From Cricetomys ansorgei (Eukaryota > Chordata > Mammalia > Rodentia > Nesomyidae): 64,000 bases of DNA. Below the pieces are notes generated by a model that was not told the origin of the DNA, made no database searches, and worked only from the letters and a program-made list of their open reading frames with translations. A program made the translations under genes and the position numbers. The DNA lies in contig JAMJFZ010002594.1 of assembly GCA_026225945.1 (NCBI GenBank), forward strand, positions 1,954,001 to 2,018,000, read 5' to 3'. This document shows, piece by piece, positions 10,894 to 21,355 of this stretch; positions within the stretch are counted from its first letter, which is position 1; each line of letters begins with the position of its first letter.

Positions 10894-12016
10894 ACCACCA
10901 CAACCACAACCACCACCACCACCACTACCACCACCATCACCACCACCACCTCCATCACCATCACTACCACCTCCATCACCACCACCACCTCCATCACCAC
11001 CACCACCACCACAACCACCACCACCACCACCACCACCTCCACCACCACCACCACTACCACCACCATCACCACCACCACCTCCATCACCATCACTACTACC
11101 TCCATCACCACCACCACCTCCATCACCACCACCACCACCACCACAACCACCACCACCACCACCACCACCTCCATCACCACCACCATTACCACCACCACCA
11201 TCACCACCACCACCACCACCACCTCCATCACCACCACCTCCATCACCACCACCGTCACCACCACCACCATCACCACCACCACCACCACCTCCATCACCAC
11301 CACCGTCACCACCACCACCATCACCACCACCACCACCACCTCCATCACCACCACCGTCACCACCACCTCCATCACCACCACCACCACCACCATCACCACC
11401 ACCATTACCACCACCACCACCACCACCTCCATCACCACCACCACCTCCATCACCACCACCACCTCCATCACCACCACCACCACCACCACAACCACCACCA
11501 CCACCACAACCACCACCACCACCACAACCACCACCACCACCACCACCTCCATCACCATCACTACCACCACCTCCATCACCACCACCTCCATCACCATCAC
11601 CTCCATCACCACCACCACCTCCATCACCACCACCTCCATCACCACCACCGTCACCACCACCACCATCACCACCACCACCACCACCACCATCACCACCACC
11701 ACCTCCATCACCACCACCACCACCACCACAACCACCACCACCACCACCACCACCTCCATCACCACCACCATTACCACCACCACCATCACCACCACCACCA
11801 CCACCACCTCCATCACCACCACCTCCATCACCACCACCGTCACCACCACCACCATCACCACCACCACCACCACCTCCATCACCACCACCGTCACCACCAC
11901 CTCCATCACCATCACCACCACCACCATCACCACCACCACAACTACCACCACATCACCACCACCACATCACCACCACCACCACCACCACCACAACTACCAC
12001 CACCACCACCACCACC
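10894..12016. repeat. (CAC/CAT/CCT)n trinucleotide array, 1.1 kb
   Basis: About 1.12 kb built of CCA/CAC triplets with regular CTCCATCACC, ACCGTCACC and ATTACC variants. A block around CCTCCATCACCACCACCATT recurs at an offset of 585 bases (11168 and 11753) with matching flanks. An earlier block around CACTACCACCACCATCACC recurs at 129 bases. The period is a multiple of 3, so long Thr-rich (+) and Val/Met-rich (-) frames stay open; they are not genes. The array sits wholly inside intron 5. Confidence 0.96.
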
Positions 12017-12786
12017 CTGACACACACACTGTGCTCTTATTTTGTTTGTGTCTGAGTTTCCCTGGGGCAGATACTGACCAGGGAAGGGACCATGGGGCAG
12101 TTGAAAGTTTCTGAAATGGAGACTCAACAAGACAGAGTGCACACAGGGTGTGAGGTACCTGTTGGCAGGGAACTGGCTATGAGGCCAGCACAGCCCCCCA
12201 GAGGCATCCAGCATGGGCTCCACCCATCCTCGATGTGTCCAGATGGGGCTTCCCAGACGTGTTTCTGCAGTGATCAGGAAGCTTGTGACCTGGGCGATAC
12301 ACTTAACTCACTGGCTGTCAGTCGCCATCATGAACAGATGCTTAGCTCTGGATGTGCAGCTCAGGAAGCCAGGCCACCCAGCCTGAGGACAGGAGCATGG
12401 CTCTCTTGTCCCATGATTCCATTGGGCCCACTGGCAGCTGGAGGGCTTTCTTTCCCTCGGTCTGAAACGCTAGATGACGTTGGGGGACACACCGACGACT
12501 CCAGAGCTCCCTGCCTTACAGACTACGGGATTTATTTGGAAAAAGAAACACCTGGGCACCCTTGCGGAGTGTAGGGGCCTGACCTTGCCACAGTGAGGTC
12601 GCACTAGACACCTGGAGGTGGTCAGGAAGGCTCCTGGGGGGAGCCCTGGCCTCTGTAGAGTTTCTTACGCTGAAGCCAAGGCCGAGGCTCAGGGAGCGGG
12701 ACGACTGTGGAGCAGCAAGCACAGGGCCGAGGAGTAGGTGAAGTCTGCCCCCCCCCACTCACCACCCTCGACTCTCTGTCACACAG

Positions 12787-12911
12787 CTGACGAGTGGCAG
12801 ATGCGACTGGACTGCGCTCAGATGGAGAATGACTTCCTGCGCAAGCGCCTTCAGCAGTGCGAGGAGAGGCTGGACTCAGAGATGAAGGCCCGGACAGAGC
12901 TGGAGCAGAAG
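12787..12911 (+). CDS. Myo18b: Myo18b exon 6: coiled coil
   Basis: 125 nt; the first two bases complete the Ala codon split with exon 5, then 41 codons, phase 0 end. Acceptor TCTCTGTCACACAG, donor GTGAGA. It encodes DEWQMRLDCAQMENDFLRKR and then LQQCEERLDSEMKARTELEQK. The EW followed by D/TF..KRLQQ pattern parallels MYO18A. Length restores the frame exactly (109 + 125 = 234 nt). Confidence 0.94.
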
Positions 12912-13198
12912 GTGAGAGTCAGGACCACAGAGGCCCTGGGAGAGGGCCTTGTCCCCACCGTTGTGAGAGGCTGCCGTGTCCTCTGGGCTTGGGGAAGGCG
13001 TGGGTGAGACTTCTGCTGCTGGACAAATGCTGCCCCTGTGGGACGTGGGGAGGGTGTTCTGAGGAAACGGCCACCTGCCTCATTTCCAGATCCCGGCCTG
13101 AGGTCTGACTCCAGCAGGAACCGCTGGCGTCTGGGGTCTGGGCCTTAGCTGTTTGACCGTAAAGTCACTCCAACACATTCCCGGAATTGTTCCTCTGT

Positions 13199-13515
13199 CT
13201 TAGTCAGTGTTCTATTGCTGTGAAGAGATGCCATGACCACGGCAACTCTTAGAAAAGAAAGCATTTAATTGGTGGCTTGCTCGCAGTTTCAGTGGCTGAG
13301 TCTATTAGCATCATGGCGCTGGAGCATCCCGAGGCAGAGAGGAAGAGAGAGACTGGGCCTGGCTTGGTCTTTTGAAACCCCCAAGCCCACCCACAGTGTC
13401 CCCCTTCCTTCAGCAAGGCCACGCCTCCTAATCCTTCCAATCCTTTCAAATAGAGCCGCTCCCTAATGACTAAGCATGCAAATGTATGAGCCTGGGGGCC
13501 GTTCTTACTCAAACC
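13199..13515 (+). mobile_element. Rodent LTR-like interspersed repeat, copy 1
   Basis: It starts TTAGTCAGTGTTCTATTGCT, runs through GTGAAGAGATGCCATGACC and CATTTAATTGGTGGCTTGC, then CAGCAAGGCCACGCCTCCTA, and ends near TCAAACCGCCACG. The same family recurs at 42860, 43915, 45176 and, inverted, at 27290 and 54762. The family is common in mouse and rat. I do not assign a name. Confidence 0.75.
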
Positions 13516-14187
13516 GCCACGCCTGCCTTTCCAGCCCCAATGCGGGTCAACTCTGCCACCTCTCTGCCTCCCCTAGAACATACATGCACGTCCCTGGTCT
13601 AAGTGGCCATAGCTGCTCGCTCTGCCCAGAGGCGGGAAGCCGCGTGGGAACCCAGCGTGGGCGGTGTGGTCCTTCAGTGCATATCCATCTGTCTCTGGTC
13701 GGAACTCCGTGAGCTGACGAGTGCAGGAACTCCAGAATCACCGTCAGAGGGCTGTTCTCCTTTATTGTAGGGTCAGGGTACGTTTATAGGGTGCAGGCAG
13801 AGGAGGGCCCTTGGTCCCAAGCATGGGATCCATTGGTTGAGACAAGGATACTGGCGTAGCCTCCTCTGCATGTGGGGCTCACACTTCCTTCCAGCTACTA
13901 CACAGATGAGCACCAACGAGGCCTCGTTCCTTTGCTTCCGTGAAGCAGACGTATTTAATATACCTGGGTTCTGGCTGGGACTAAGGTAGGAAGCAGTCAC
14001 ACTCCTACCGCTCTCAGGATGAGAAAATCCGGGGTTCCAGGCCAGCTTGACTCACTCTTAGTTCTAGGGCAGAGCCCCCACCCCCTAGCCTCCAGCCTGT
14101 CTCCCCCACCACCTGCTGTACTGTAGGATAGACCACTCTGAGTCCTTCTGGATTGTTCTAGCGCCCCACATGGTGCATCAAGGCAGA

Positions 14188-14245
<58 letters not shown>

Positions 14246-14312
14246 TAGAAGAGAGAGAGAGAGGTGGGAGTAGGAGAGAGAGAGGTGGTGAGAGAGAGAG
14301 AGAGAGAGAGAG
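14188..14312. repeat. (TG)n(GA)n compound microsatellite
   Basis: A TG run (14188-14208) is followed by GA runs broken by GGTGGGAGTAG-like interruptions up to 14312. Confidence 0.93.
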
Positions 14313-14640
14313 CGCTGAGTTAAATCATATTGAGTTGACATTTAACCAATTATAATTTTCCTAACTGTACTGGTTTTGACAGGTTCCCTTCCCGCTTCCC
14401 CACCACAGGTCAGGCTGGGGTGTCCTGTTACCCGTGCCCCCCCCACCTCTTTGAGAGTCCAAGCCCAAGGCCCATCCCCTGGGTCTGTCTGGCTATCTGC
14501 TCATCTCTCCTTGTTAAGATTTTCTGGATCTGGTAGCTTCTCACCCTCGGCAAGGTGACCCCCATGCTGCCCTCACCTGTACAGCCCTGGGTTTGAGTCA
14601 CTTGTGTGTCTAAATCCTGGGGCCCCCCCACCCCACCCTT

Positions 14641-14790
14641 TTATTTCTCAGTGCTGAGGACTGACATCGCCTTGCCTTGTGCATGCTAGGCGAGCACTCC
14701 ACCACGCAGCTGTGTGCCACCAGCTCCTGTTTCAGTTCACGGTGGCCTTGAACTTGTGGCCTTCCTTCCTCAATCATCTGGGTGCTAGGC
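14641..14790 (-). mobile_element. ID/B1 composite SINE (B4/RSINE-like)
   Basis: On the + strand: TGCTGAGGACTGACATCGCC, GCATGCTAGGCGAGCACTCC, then GTGGCCTTGAACTTGTGGCC. These are reverse complements of ID-like and B1-like blocks. Confidence 0.65.
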
Positions 14791-16202
14791 CCGCCTTCCC
14801 TTCCTTTCCCGAGCGCAAAGCTCCCTGTTAGCAACGTCACAGGATCTCCTCGTGTGTGATGTGTGCTGATCCAGCCTCTCGTCTTCCTGAATCTTCCTAC
14901 GGTCACTTGTCCACTTGCTAACTGGCCTGAACTCTAGCCCCGGGGGTGCTGGCAAATGACGCAAACTCCCACAATGCTCCTCACTGGCCAACTTCCAAGA
15001 CATAAATCCTCCCATGGTCAGTTTCAAATGACTATTTATGCCTACTTTTCGCTTGGGGGATAGAAACAGAAGGTCAGGTATTTGAGGCCAGCTTTGGCCA
15101 CCTAGCAAGATCAAGACAAGCCAGATTGGGGTGGGAATCCCCCCACCCCAGTTGGGGTAGCCATTCCCCGCAGGCAGAGACACACTCTGAAGTTTGGAGT
15201 TTCTTTTCTCTTGGTCTCTCTCATTCACTGTAAGAGCTGTAGCGTAGAGGCTGCTATTGGCCGATCCTGCTACTATCTTCTCAGTGTGAGAGAAAAATAA
15301 ACCGTCAAATCCTGTAGAGGATCCAAGGGACAATCATGGGGGACTCTGTGAACAGCGGAAGTGGGGGATGGTGAGCCCCCAGCTTGTCACTGGTGGAGTT
15401 TCTAACAGTTGCTTCCAAGATAGATGGGGTAAGGTGACTCTTAAGAGACGCTCTGGGCGGGCGTCCGCACACAAGGTAACAAAGAGGGCAGCAGCCTGGG
15501 TCCGTAACAACAAATTACGAAGTCGGGTCACATTCCCAAAGGAGGGAGGATATTCACACCACATTAAAAAGTCATAAACCCGCAACCTTCCCCACGCAGC
15601 GGAACGTAAGAAAACATCCCATTTGCCTTCGAATACTGAATTTAGAATTACAGGCCTCATTAACTCAGGGTTTTGCTTGTTTAAAGCAGCCCTTAATGAG
15701 GCCACTTCTTCAAAGCTGTGTGCTGAGCCCACTCTTCCCAGACCCAAACTAGGACGCTGTTGGGGGGGAGATGCAGGGAGCTTTGCTCCTGTTCGTTCAC
15801 GGGGCCCAGACGAGCTGTAGAGCTTCAGCCCACACTGGGACTACACAGTGTCTGCTCCTGTGGGGCTGCCTCTGGGGTTCCTCCTCGGAATGGCTGGGAG
15901 TGCCCCAGATGATAGACCCATTAGTCATCTGCTGGCGCAAGTGTTGAGTTTGAGGCAGGGCAGAGCAAAAAGAGTCGCAGATGTGGACAGGAGGTTGGCA
16001 GAGAGGTCAGGAGACTGGGTGGCCGTACCCCGTGTTAACCTCCCAGCAAACTGGGACTCAGGGAAGCAGCTTCCTGCAGCCAACGGGAACAACATCCAGG
16101 TCTTCGGTCTCCCAGAATCCATTTCCTTACATGGTGCTGACTTTAGAAATGGAGGCACCTCAAAATGGCGCCTGTGAGTCTCTTATTCCTTTCTTTCGGT
16201 AG

Positions 16203-16357
16203 CTGGGGGAGCTGCAGAGTGCTTATGAAGAGGCCAAGAAGACGGCTCACCAACTGAAGAAGAAATGCCACCACCTCACCTGGGACCTAGAGGACACCCA
16301 GGTGCTGCTCGAAAGCCAGCAGAGCCGGAACCACGAGCTGGAGAAGAAACAGCAGAA
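16203..16357 (+). CDS. Myo18b: Myo18b exon 7: coiled coil
   Basis: 155 nt, 51 codons plus two bases (phase 2 end); acceptor TTTCTTTCGGTAG, donor GTGAGT. It encodes [40 protein letters not shown] and [21 protein letters not shown] and RNHELEKKQ are strongly conserved with MYO18A, which makes this one of the best exons for placing the rod. Confidence 0.95.
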
Positions 16358-17365
16358 GTGAGTCTGGCCCACACTGTTAGCTGGGCCACGAGGGGGGCTT
16401 TGTGCTGATGGGGTACACGGAGGCCTCTGGATCCTCTTCAACCCCCCCTTCTATTGGGCATCCTTGGCCGTGGGGTGGGCACCTCAATGTGGAATTCCTG
16501 TCAGGTTCTCAAAACTCCAACCAGGAGTGCTTCTTTTCTGTTACCCAGCATGCCTTGTTCCCAATGGCTTTGTAGCCTTGGGGAAATTACTTGCTCTCTT
16601 TGGGCTCCGGCACCTCATTTAATTAAGGGGTTTGTTGTGGAGAGTGAGGGTGAGCTAGTGTGAAGAACTGGAGCCCATGGCTCTTAGGAGACCACGTGCA
16701 TTTGTTCCCGACTGTTCCTCTCTCTAGCTGTGAGAGCATTCAATGTCTCTGGACCCCAAAAGTTCATCTGTAGATAGGGGTGAGGTCTCTCGCTTGTGCC
16801 GAGAACTGAAGGGCTGAACTCAGCAGCCCATCCCCAGTACAGAAAACGGGGACAAGAAAATAAGATGGAGCTTCCTCCCCTGTGGGACCCCCAATCTTCA
16901 CATCAAGGGCACGGACTCCGATCTGTGGAGCAGTTCCAGCAGGACCTGGGCCTAGCACATCCATGAGGTGCCAGCTTCACCGGTGTGCCCAGGCACCGTG
17001 CTGGCTTTCCCGTGGGGATGCTGACACGGCCACAGAGGAGCCTGGACTGGTACCGAGACCTGTACCTTCCAGCCGCTGTGGGTTTCTATCCTGAGCTTGG
17101 CTGTGTCCAGTCTGTGGCTTTCTCGTGGCCAGAATAAAGGGGTTCAGGGGGCTTGTAGCCACAGTAGCGACTCTCTAAGCTGCAAATGGATGGGATGCTG
17201 CCTCAGTTAGAATACTCCGGGTGAAGTGCTGAGAAGTGTCCCCAGTGAGCCAGCCTTGGCTTTGCTGAGCGGCCTTATTTCCAAGAGGCTGCAGGCAGGA
17301 TCACATTCCAGAGGTGGCATGGTCGTCTGAACTCTCTGTGCTCCTCTTCTGCCCACCCCCCCCTG

Positions 17366-17510
17366 CCGTTTCTTTTAACAAAGTTTCTCTGTGTAGCCCT
17401 AGCTGTCCTAGAACTCCCTCTGTATGCAAGGCTAGCCTTGAACTCTGGTATCCACCTGCCTCTGCCTCTGGAGTGCTGGGATTAAGGGCATGCCCCACCA
17501 CACCAGGCTC
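17366..17510 (-). mobile_element. B1 SINE, near full length
   Basis: The + strand reads GTTTCTCTGTGTAGCCCTAG, GCTAGCCTTGAACTCTGG, GAGTGCTGGGATTAAGGGCA and CCACCACACCAGGCTCTG. This is the reverse complement of B1 in the right order, about 145 bp. Confidence 0.92.
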
Positions 17511-18980
17511 TGTATTGTCTCTTGCTCCCTTTTACACTGAGCTTTCCTGGGATGGCATCTTCATCCCAAACTGACATTCTGCTCATCGTTAGCACACTCC
17601 CCAAACATAGGTTGGCAGTGATCCCTTGTTCTTGTATCTTCCACACTCGCCCGTGTACGTGGGCAAACCTCAGTCCTGCATGGGGAAGGTGGCTCAGCTT
17701 CCTGTCAGTCACTTGCTGTGTGACCTTGTTCAGCGACCCCACATCCCCGAGCCACAGAATGAGTAGCATCTAGAGGCACCTACGACTTCCACAGGTCACT
17801 AGAGAATGGCCCTGACAGGCTACAGGTATACGCTGAGGTGCGAACACACCGATACCTCCCAGGATTCTCCTAGTTGCCAGATTCTTGGTTCTTATCTGGG
17901 AATTTGCTCCTCCTGAGGGTGTCTGCTTTCTGACAGAGAGACATTGGTTGTGACACTTGCCTTACGGGCTCCCTTACCCTGGGGACTTGCATGGAGTGCC
18001 CTCAGAAGAGCCTCATCCCTCCTCCTTGACTTTCTGTCTCTCCAAACTGGGAGTCGTCCATTCTGCCATGAGGTCTGGCATAGAAGTGAGTTTTGATGCT
18101 AAATTGCTGACAACACACCGGGGGCTTCCGGTGGATGAGCAGTTTATAGGGAGCCCACGGAGTGGATGAAGTTTGGTTCAGTGGCTGACGTTTTGACTGA
18201 ACACCCCTAGTGACAGAGTGTTCTAGAAGCTCGTGACACTCTGTCTCTCCAGGGTCATCCCAATTGCAGGCACAGCTGCCTCCAGCGTTGACGGCCCCAC
18301 ACTGAATTCTCCGTCCTCCTCTCGGCTTCTGCATTCAAGTGGTCCAGAATGGTTCCATCTGGTGTTGGAGCCTTGTTGCCATAGACACCCCACACATGGG
18401 TCACAAAGCTTCATTCCAAACGCTGATGGAGCTGTTGGGATGAGCCACGTGTCGGGCTTCTGACCCTGCGCCTCTAGGGACTGGGCCCTGGGAAGGGCCG
18501 TGCTGGGTGGAGCGAAGGGTGTGTGTGTGCAAATGTACCTGGCCTCGGGCACCTGCCTGACCAGTGTATTTCAGAAGTTGGGGTGTATCAGAGCCTTTCT
18601 TTGGCACCAGGTGTCCTGTTAAGAACTCCCAGGACTGTTGGTCATTCTCTGCCCCCTGCTGGCTCACCTGCCCCAGGGCATGGACAGGTAGATTGGCTGA
18701 AAAGCTCTGGATGCTGGGCTCACCTCTGCCTCTGCGGGATCTGGGGCTCAAGCAAGTCACCTCTTTGGACTTCCGTTTCCTCTTTCACACATGCACCTCA
18801 CTTGGCTGCTTCTTATACTTCTGTGGCTCCTTATTACCCACTCGCTGTGTTGTTTTAAAGACTGCAGACACCCCACCCCCATCCCTCCAGCCCAAGGCCC
18901 GGGACCTTGGAACTGCCAGGTCATCACCATCCTCAAGATTCAGGGACATCAGACAGCACCTCTGGAATGATGTCACCAAC

Positions 18981-19070
18981 AGCCAATCAGAAAGCTTCTG
19001 GGCTGTTCCAGCAGGAAGGCTTTCTAAAGAGATCTGTGATTGGCTTCCTTGGGAGCCTGGGACTATAAAA
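18981..19070 (+). promoter_or_regulatory. TATA/CCAAT cluster (possible intragenic or LTR promoter)
   Basis: A CCAAT box (AGCCAATCAG, 18981-18990), an inverted one (ATTGG, 19039-19043) and a consensus TATA box (TATAAAA, 19064-19070) lie in promoter-like order and spacing. A start would be expected near 19095. No associated coding exon is evident. It could be an old LTR promoter or chance; function is inference only. Confidence 0.35.
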
Positions 19071-19776
19071 GACAGCTGGTGTGATGATCTTATACAAGTC
19101 CTTCTTGTCTGTGCCCCAGGTGCCACACCAGAACTGCTGGAACAGTGTGGCTTCCTGTATGTGACTCAGTCTCTCCCCACCACCCCCCACTGAGGTCTGG
19201 CAAAGTTCTCTCTGGGGTGCTCACCCCGGTGGGTGCAAAGCCGGGACAAATGATCAGAGAGTGAAGGGCCAGGAGGTAGCCCTCTGTGCCCGCTGATGAC
19301 CTGTACACCCCTCCTGTTTGCTGCTCCTGGGGGACACTGGAGGAACAGGTGCCTGTGAAGGCCTGGCATGCTGTCAGCAGCCAGTGCCAGCCTAGAGTCA
19401 CGGGCGTCCACATGCTGGTCAGGACACTTATGTGCAAAGCCCCAGCCTGGAGAGAGGAGGAGTCTCCAACAAGATGGAGTAGCTTCTGGCATTTCCCCCT
19501 GTTCTGTCTCTCCTCTGCGTGTTTCTCTCCCATTTGTCTCTCCCTCCTCTTCTAACATCTGCGTTCTTCATTATAAACACGGATCATTTAATGTACTCCA
19601 TATTTAAATACACATTTGTTTCTTGTCTCTTATGTTTTATCAGGTTTCCAGTATTTAGATGGAAACCCTTTAGAAACCCGAAACCCCCTCCACGATTCAG
19701 ATCACCCCTGCCCCATCCCCCACAACCTCACACAATTCCCCCTTCCCATCTCACACCCGTAACTCTATCCAGGCCG

Positions 19777-19964
19777 GACCCTGCCTCAGTTTCCCCTGCC
19801 ATGGTTCTCTGATATATCCATCCCGGCTCGGGCAGGTTTGACTTGCAGCTGGCCCAGGCACTGGATGCCTGACCTTGCCTCAGTTTCCCCTGCCATGGTT
19901 CCCTGATGTATCCATCCTGCCTTGGGCAGGTTTGACTTGCAGCTGGCCCAGGCTCTGGGGGAGT
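19777..19964 (+). repeat. 94-bp tandem duplication containing the exon 8 acceptor
   Basis: Copy 1 (19777-19870) and copy 2 (19871-19964) are about 90% alike. Each carries CAGTTTCCCCTGCCATGGTT, a GGGCAG acceptor and TTTGACTTGCAGCTGGCCCA. Copy 2 gives the real exon 8 start at 19930. Copy 1 holds a second acceptor (AG at 19834-19835) and the first 28 or so exon bases, but runs to an in-frame TGA at 19870-19872. Confidence 0.95.
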
Positions 19965-20053
19965 CAGTGTTTGAGAAGAGCCTCAGGGAGAAAGTGAGCC
20001 AGGAGAACAGTGGCGTGCGCTGGGAGCTGGGCCAGCTACAGCAGCAGCTGGAG
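19930..20053 (+). CDS. Myo18b: Myo18b exon 8: coiled coil
   Basis: 124 nt; the first base completes the Lys codon split with exon 7, then 41 codons, phase 0 end. Acceptor GCCTTGGGCAG is pyrimidine-poor near the AG; donor GTAAGC is strong. It encodes FDLQLAQALGESVFEKSLRE and KVSQENSGVRWELGQLQQQLE. FD..L.QA follows KKQ.. as in MYO18A. The start at 19930, not at the duplicated acceptor 94 bp upstream, is required to keep the frame (155 + 124 = 279 nt). Confidence 0.92.
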
Positions 20054-20392
20054 GTAAGCAACAGGGACTCGTGGCTGTCTGGCTCTCTGGAAACCCCAGG
20101 ATGCACCTGCTGCAGTGGGTAGAGGAAGAGGGCCCTGTGAGCATGTCCTGCTCCACAAGGCAGCTGGCACCGTGGTTCCCAGCGTGTCCTGGGAGCCCAC
20201 AGAGATTGTCAGACAGATAAACCTTCACAGCGTTGTGCTCCAGTTAGGGGCACAGGGTCCCAGTGCTACCTGGGAAGTCCCAGAGGGTCAGCCAAAAATA
20301 AAACCGAATCATCCCTAACCTTGTCCAGGCCCCATGCCCGGCCCCAGCAGTCTCTGACACAAAGGGTGTTCCCTTACTCTTTGATGGTTCCC

Positions 20393-20640
20393 TGTGACCC
20401 TCAGGATGACCCATGACCCTCAGGACGACCTGTGACCCTCAGGATGACCTATGACCCTCAGGACAATCCATGACCCTCAGGATGACCTATGACCCTCAGA
20501 ATGACCCATGACTCTCAGGATGACTTATGACCCTCAGGATGACCCATGACCCTCAGGATGACCTATCACCCTCAGGACAACCCATGATCCTCAGGATGAC
20601 CCATGACTCTCAGGATGACCTATGACCTTCAGGACGACCT
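20393..20640. repeat. 19-bp minisatellite, about 13 copies
   Basis: The unit TGACCCTCAGGATGACCYA repeats about 13 times, with variants in which GGATGACC becomes GGACGACC, GGACAATC or GAATGACC. It ends shortly before 20645. Confidence 0.93.
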
Positions 20641-20929
20641 GCGTACTCTTTACCCAGTCACTAATCCTCTTCATGGGCTAGCCTGTAGACTTTGGTCCTG
20701 TAGCCAACGTTCTTACATGAAGAGTCACATCCAGTGCCTCTGCCTCTTTGCTCCCGCAGCCCCAATCACAGTGCCTGGCTTCCCTTCCCAACAGGACACT
20801 TTTCTTACTTACCATGTGCTAAGATCCAACTCCAGGAACATCCCTCCCATCCATCCTCCTGACCCTCTGAGCCTTCCCAAAGCACAGCCATGCTGATCTC
20901 CCTGGGGGCATGGCAAGGGGCAAGAGTGG

Positions 20930-21085
20930 AGGAGGGCAAAGTGGGGGCCCAGGTGGTGGTGTAAGCTTGTCATTGCAGCACTGGGGAAACTGAGGCAGAG
21001 AGGTTCTGAGTTCAAAGTCAGCCTGTGCTGCATGGGAGGAAATATGAGCTGGTGCTGAGCCTGGGTGACAATTAGGCTTGAATGT
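20930..21085 (+). mobile_element. B1-like SINE, diverged
   Basis: The + strand has CAGGTGGTGGTGTAAGCTTG, GCACTGGGGAAACTGAGGCA and GAGTTCAAAGTCAGCCTGTG in B1 order, followed by decayed sequence. Confidence 0.7.
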
Positions 21086-21154
21086 ATAGGGTGGAGGCCT
21101 CCCACAAGAGGACCATGGCCACACGGTTCCATCCCTCTGTCCTTCTCCTTATAG

Positions 21155-21355
21155 CAAAAGGAGCAGGAAGCCTCAAAGCTAAAGCAGGAAGTGGAGAGGC
21201 TACAGAGCCAGAAGCAGGAGCTGCTGGGCTGCACTTCTGTTGGGGAGCAGGGTGTGGCCAGTCTGAAAGAGAGGGTCTTGGAGCTGGAGTCCAGTGCCCT
21301 CGAGCAGGAGAAGGTCCACAGCCAGCAGGAAAATACCATCAAGCAGCTGGAGCAG
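21155..21355 (+). CDS. Myo18b: Myo18b exon 9: coiled coil with central Gly-rich break
   Basis: 201 nt, 67 codons, phase 0; donor GTAAGG. It encodes QKEQEASKLKQEVERLQSQK, then QELLGCTSVGEQGVASLKER, then VLELESSALEQEKVHSQQEN and TIKQLEQ. The middle (LGCTSVGEQGVAS) lacks heptads and has three glycines, so the coiled coil is probably interrupted there. This is the region least like MYO18A. Confidence 0.93.

Larger units (their letters stand above)
9332..12786 (+). other. Intron 5 (3.5 kb)
   Basis: Dominated by low-complexity DNA: a SINE (9524-9782) leading into a CA array (9782-10153), a (TG)n run with SINE remnant (10735-10893), and a 1.1-kb trinucleotide array (10894-12016). The stretches 10154-10734 and 12017-12786 show no recognisable feature. 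Confidence 0.85.
12912..16202 (+). other. Intron 6 (3.3 kb)
   Basis: Holds an LTR-like rodent repeat (13199-13515), a (TG)n(GA)n tract (14188-14312) and a minus-strand SINE (14641-14790). From 14791 to 16202 no named feature is seen. Confidence 0.82.
16358..19929 (+). other. Intron 7 (3.6 kb)
   Basis: Holds a B1 (17366-17510) and MIR-like relics: about 16570-16625 (CTTGGGGAAATTACTTGC), 17700-17762 (TGTGTGACCTTGTTCAGCG) and 18752-18790. A TATA/CCAAT cluster lies at 18981-19070 and a duplicated acceptor segment at 19777-19964; both are listed separately. No coding sequence is recognised elsewhere; 209- and 119-codon open frames around 18.5-19.2 kb have no exon-like borders. Confidence 0.82.
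20054..21154 (+). other. Intron 8 (1.1 kb)
   Basis: Holds the 19-bp minisatellite (20393-20640) and a B1-like SINE (20930-21085). The acceptor tract CTCTGTCCTTCTCCTTATAG before exon 9 is strong. Confidence 0.85.

Noticed and set aside
10485..12114. Very long Thr-rich (+) and Val/Met-rich (-) open frames
   Set aside because: Produced by the triplet period of the CAC array. Stops are absent because the repeat lacks them, not because of coding selection.
18564..19193. 209-codon + strand frame in intron 7
   Set aside because: No recognisable domain, no consistent splice sites, and it covers MIR-like sequence. It is only noted as lying over the TATA/CCAAT cluster.
19836..19872. Upstream alternative start of exon 8 as the true exon border
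   Set aside because: It leads to a stop codon within 13 codons and breaks the joined frame; the downstream copy at 19930 restores it exactly.
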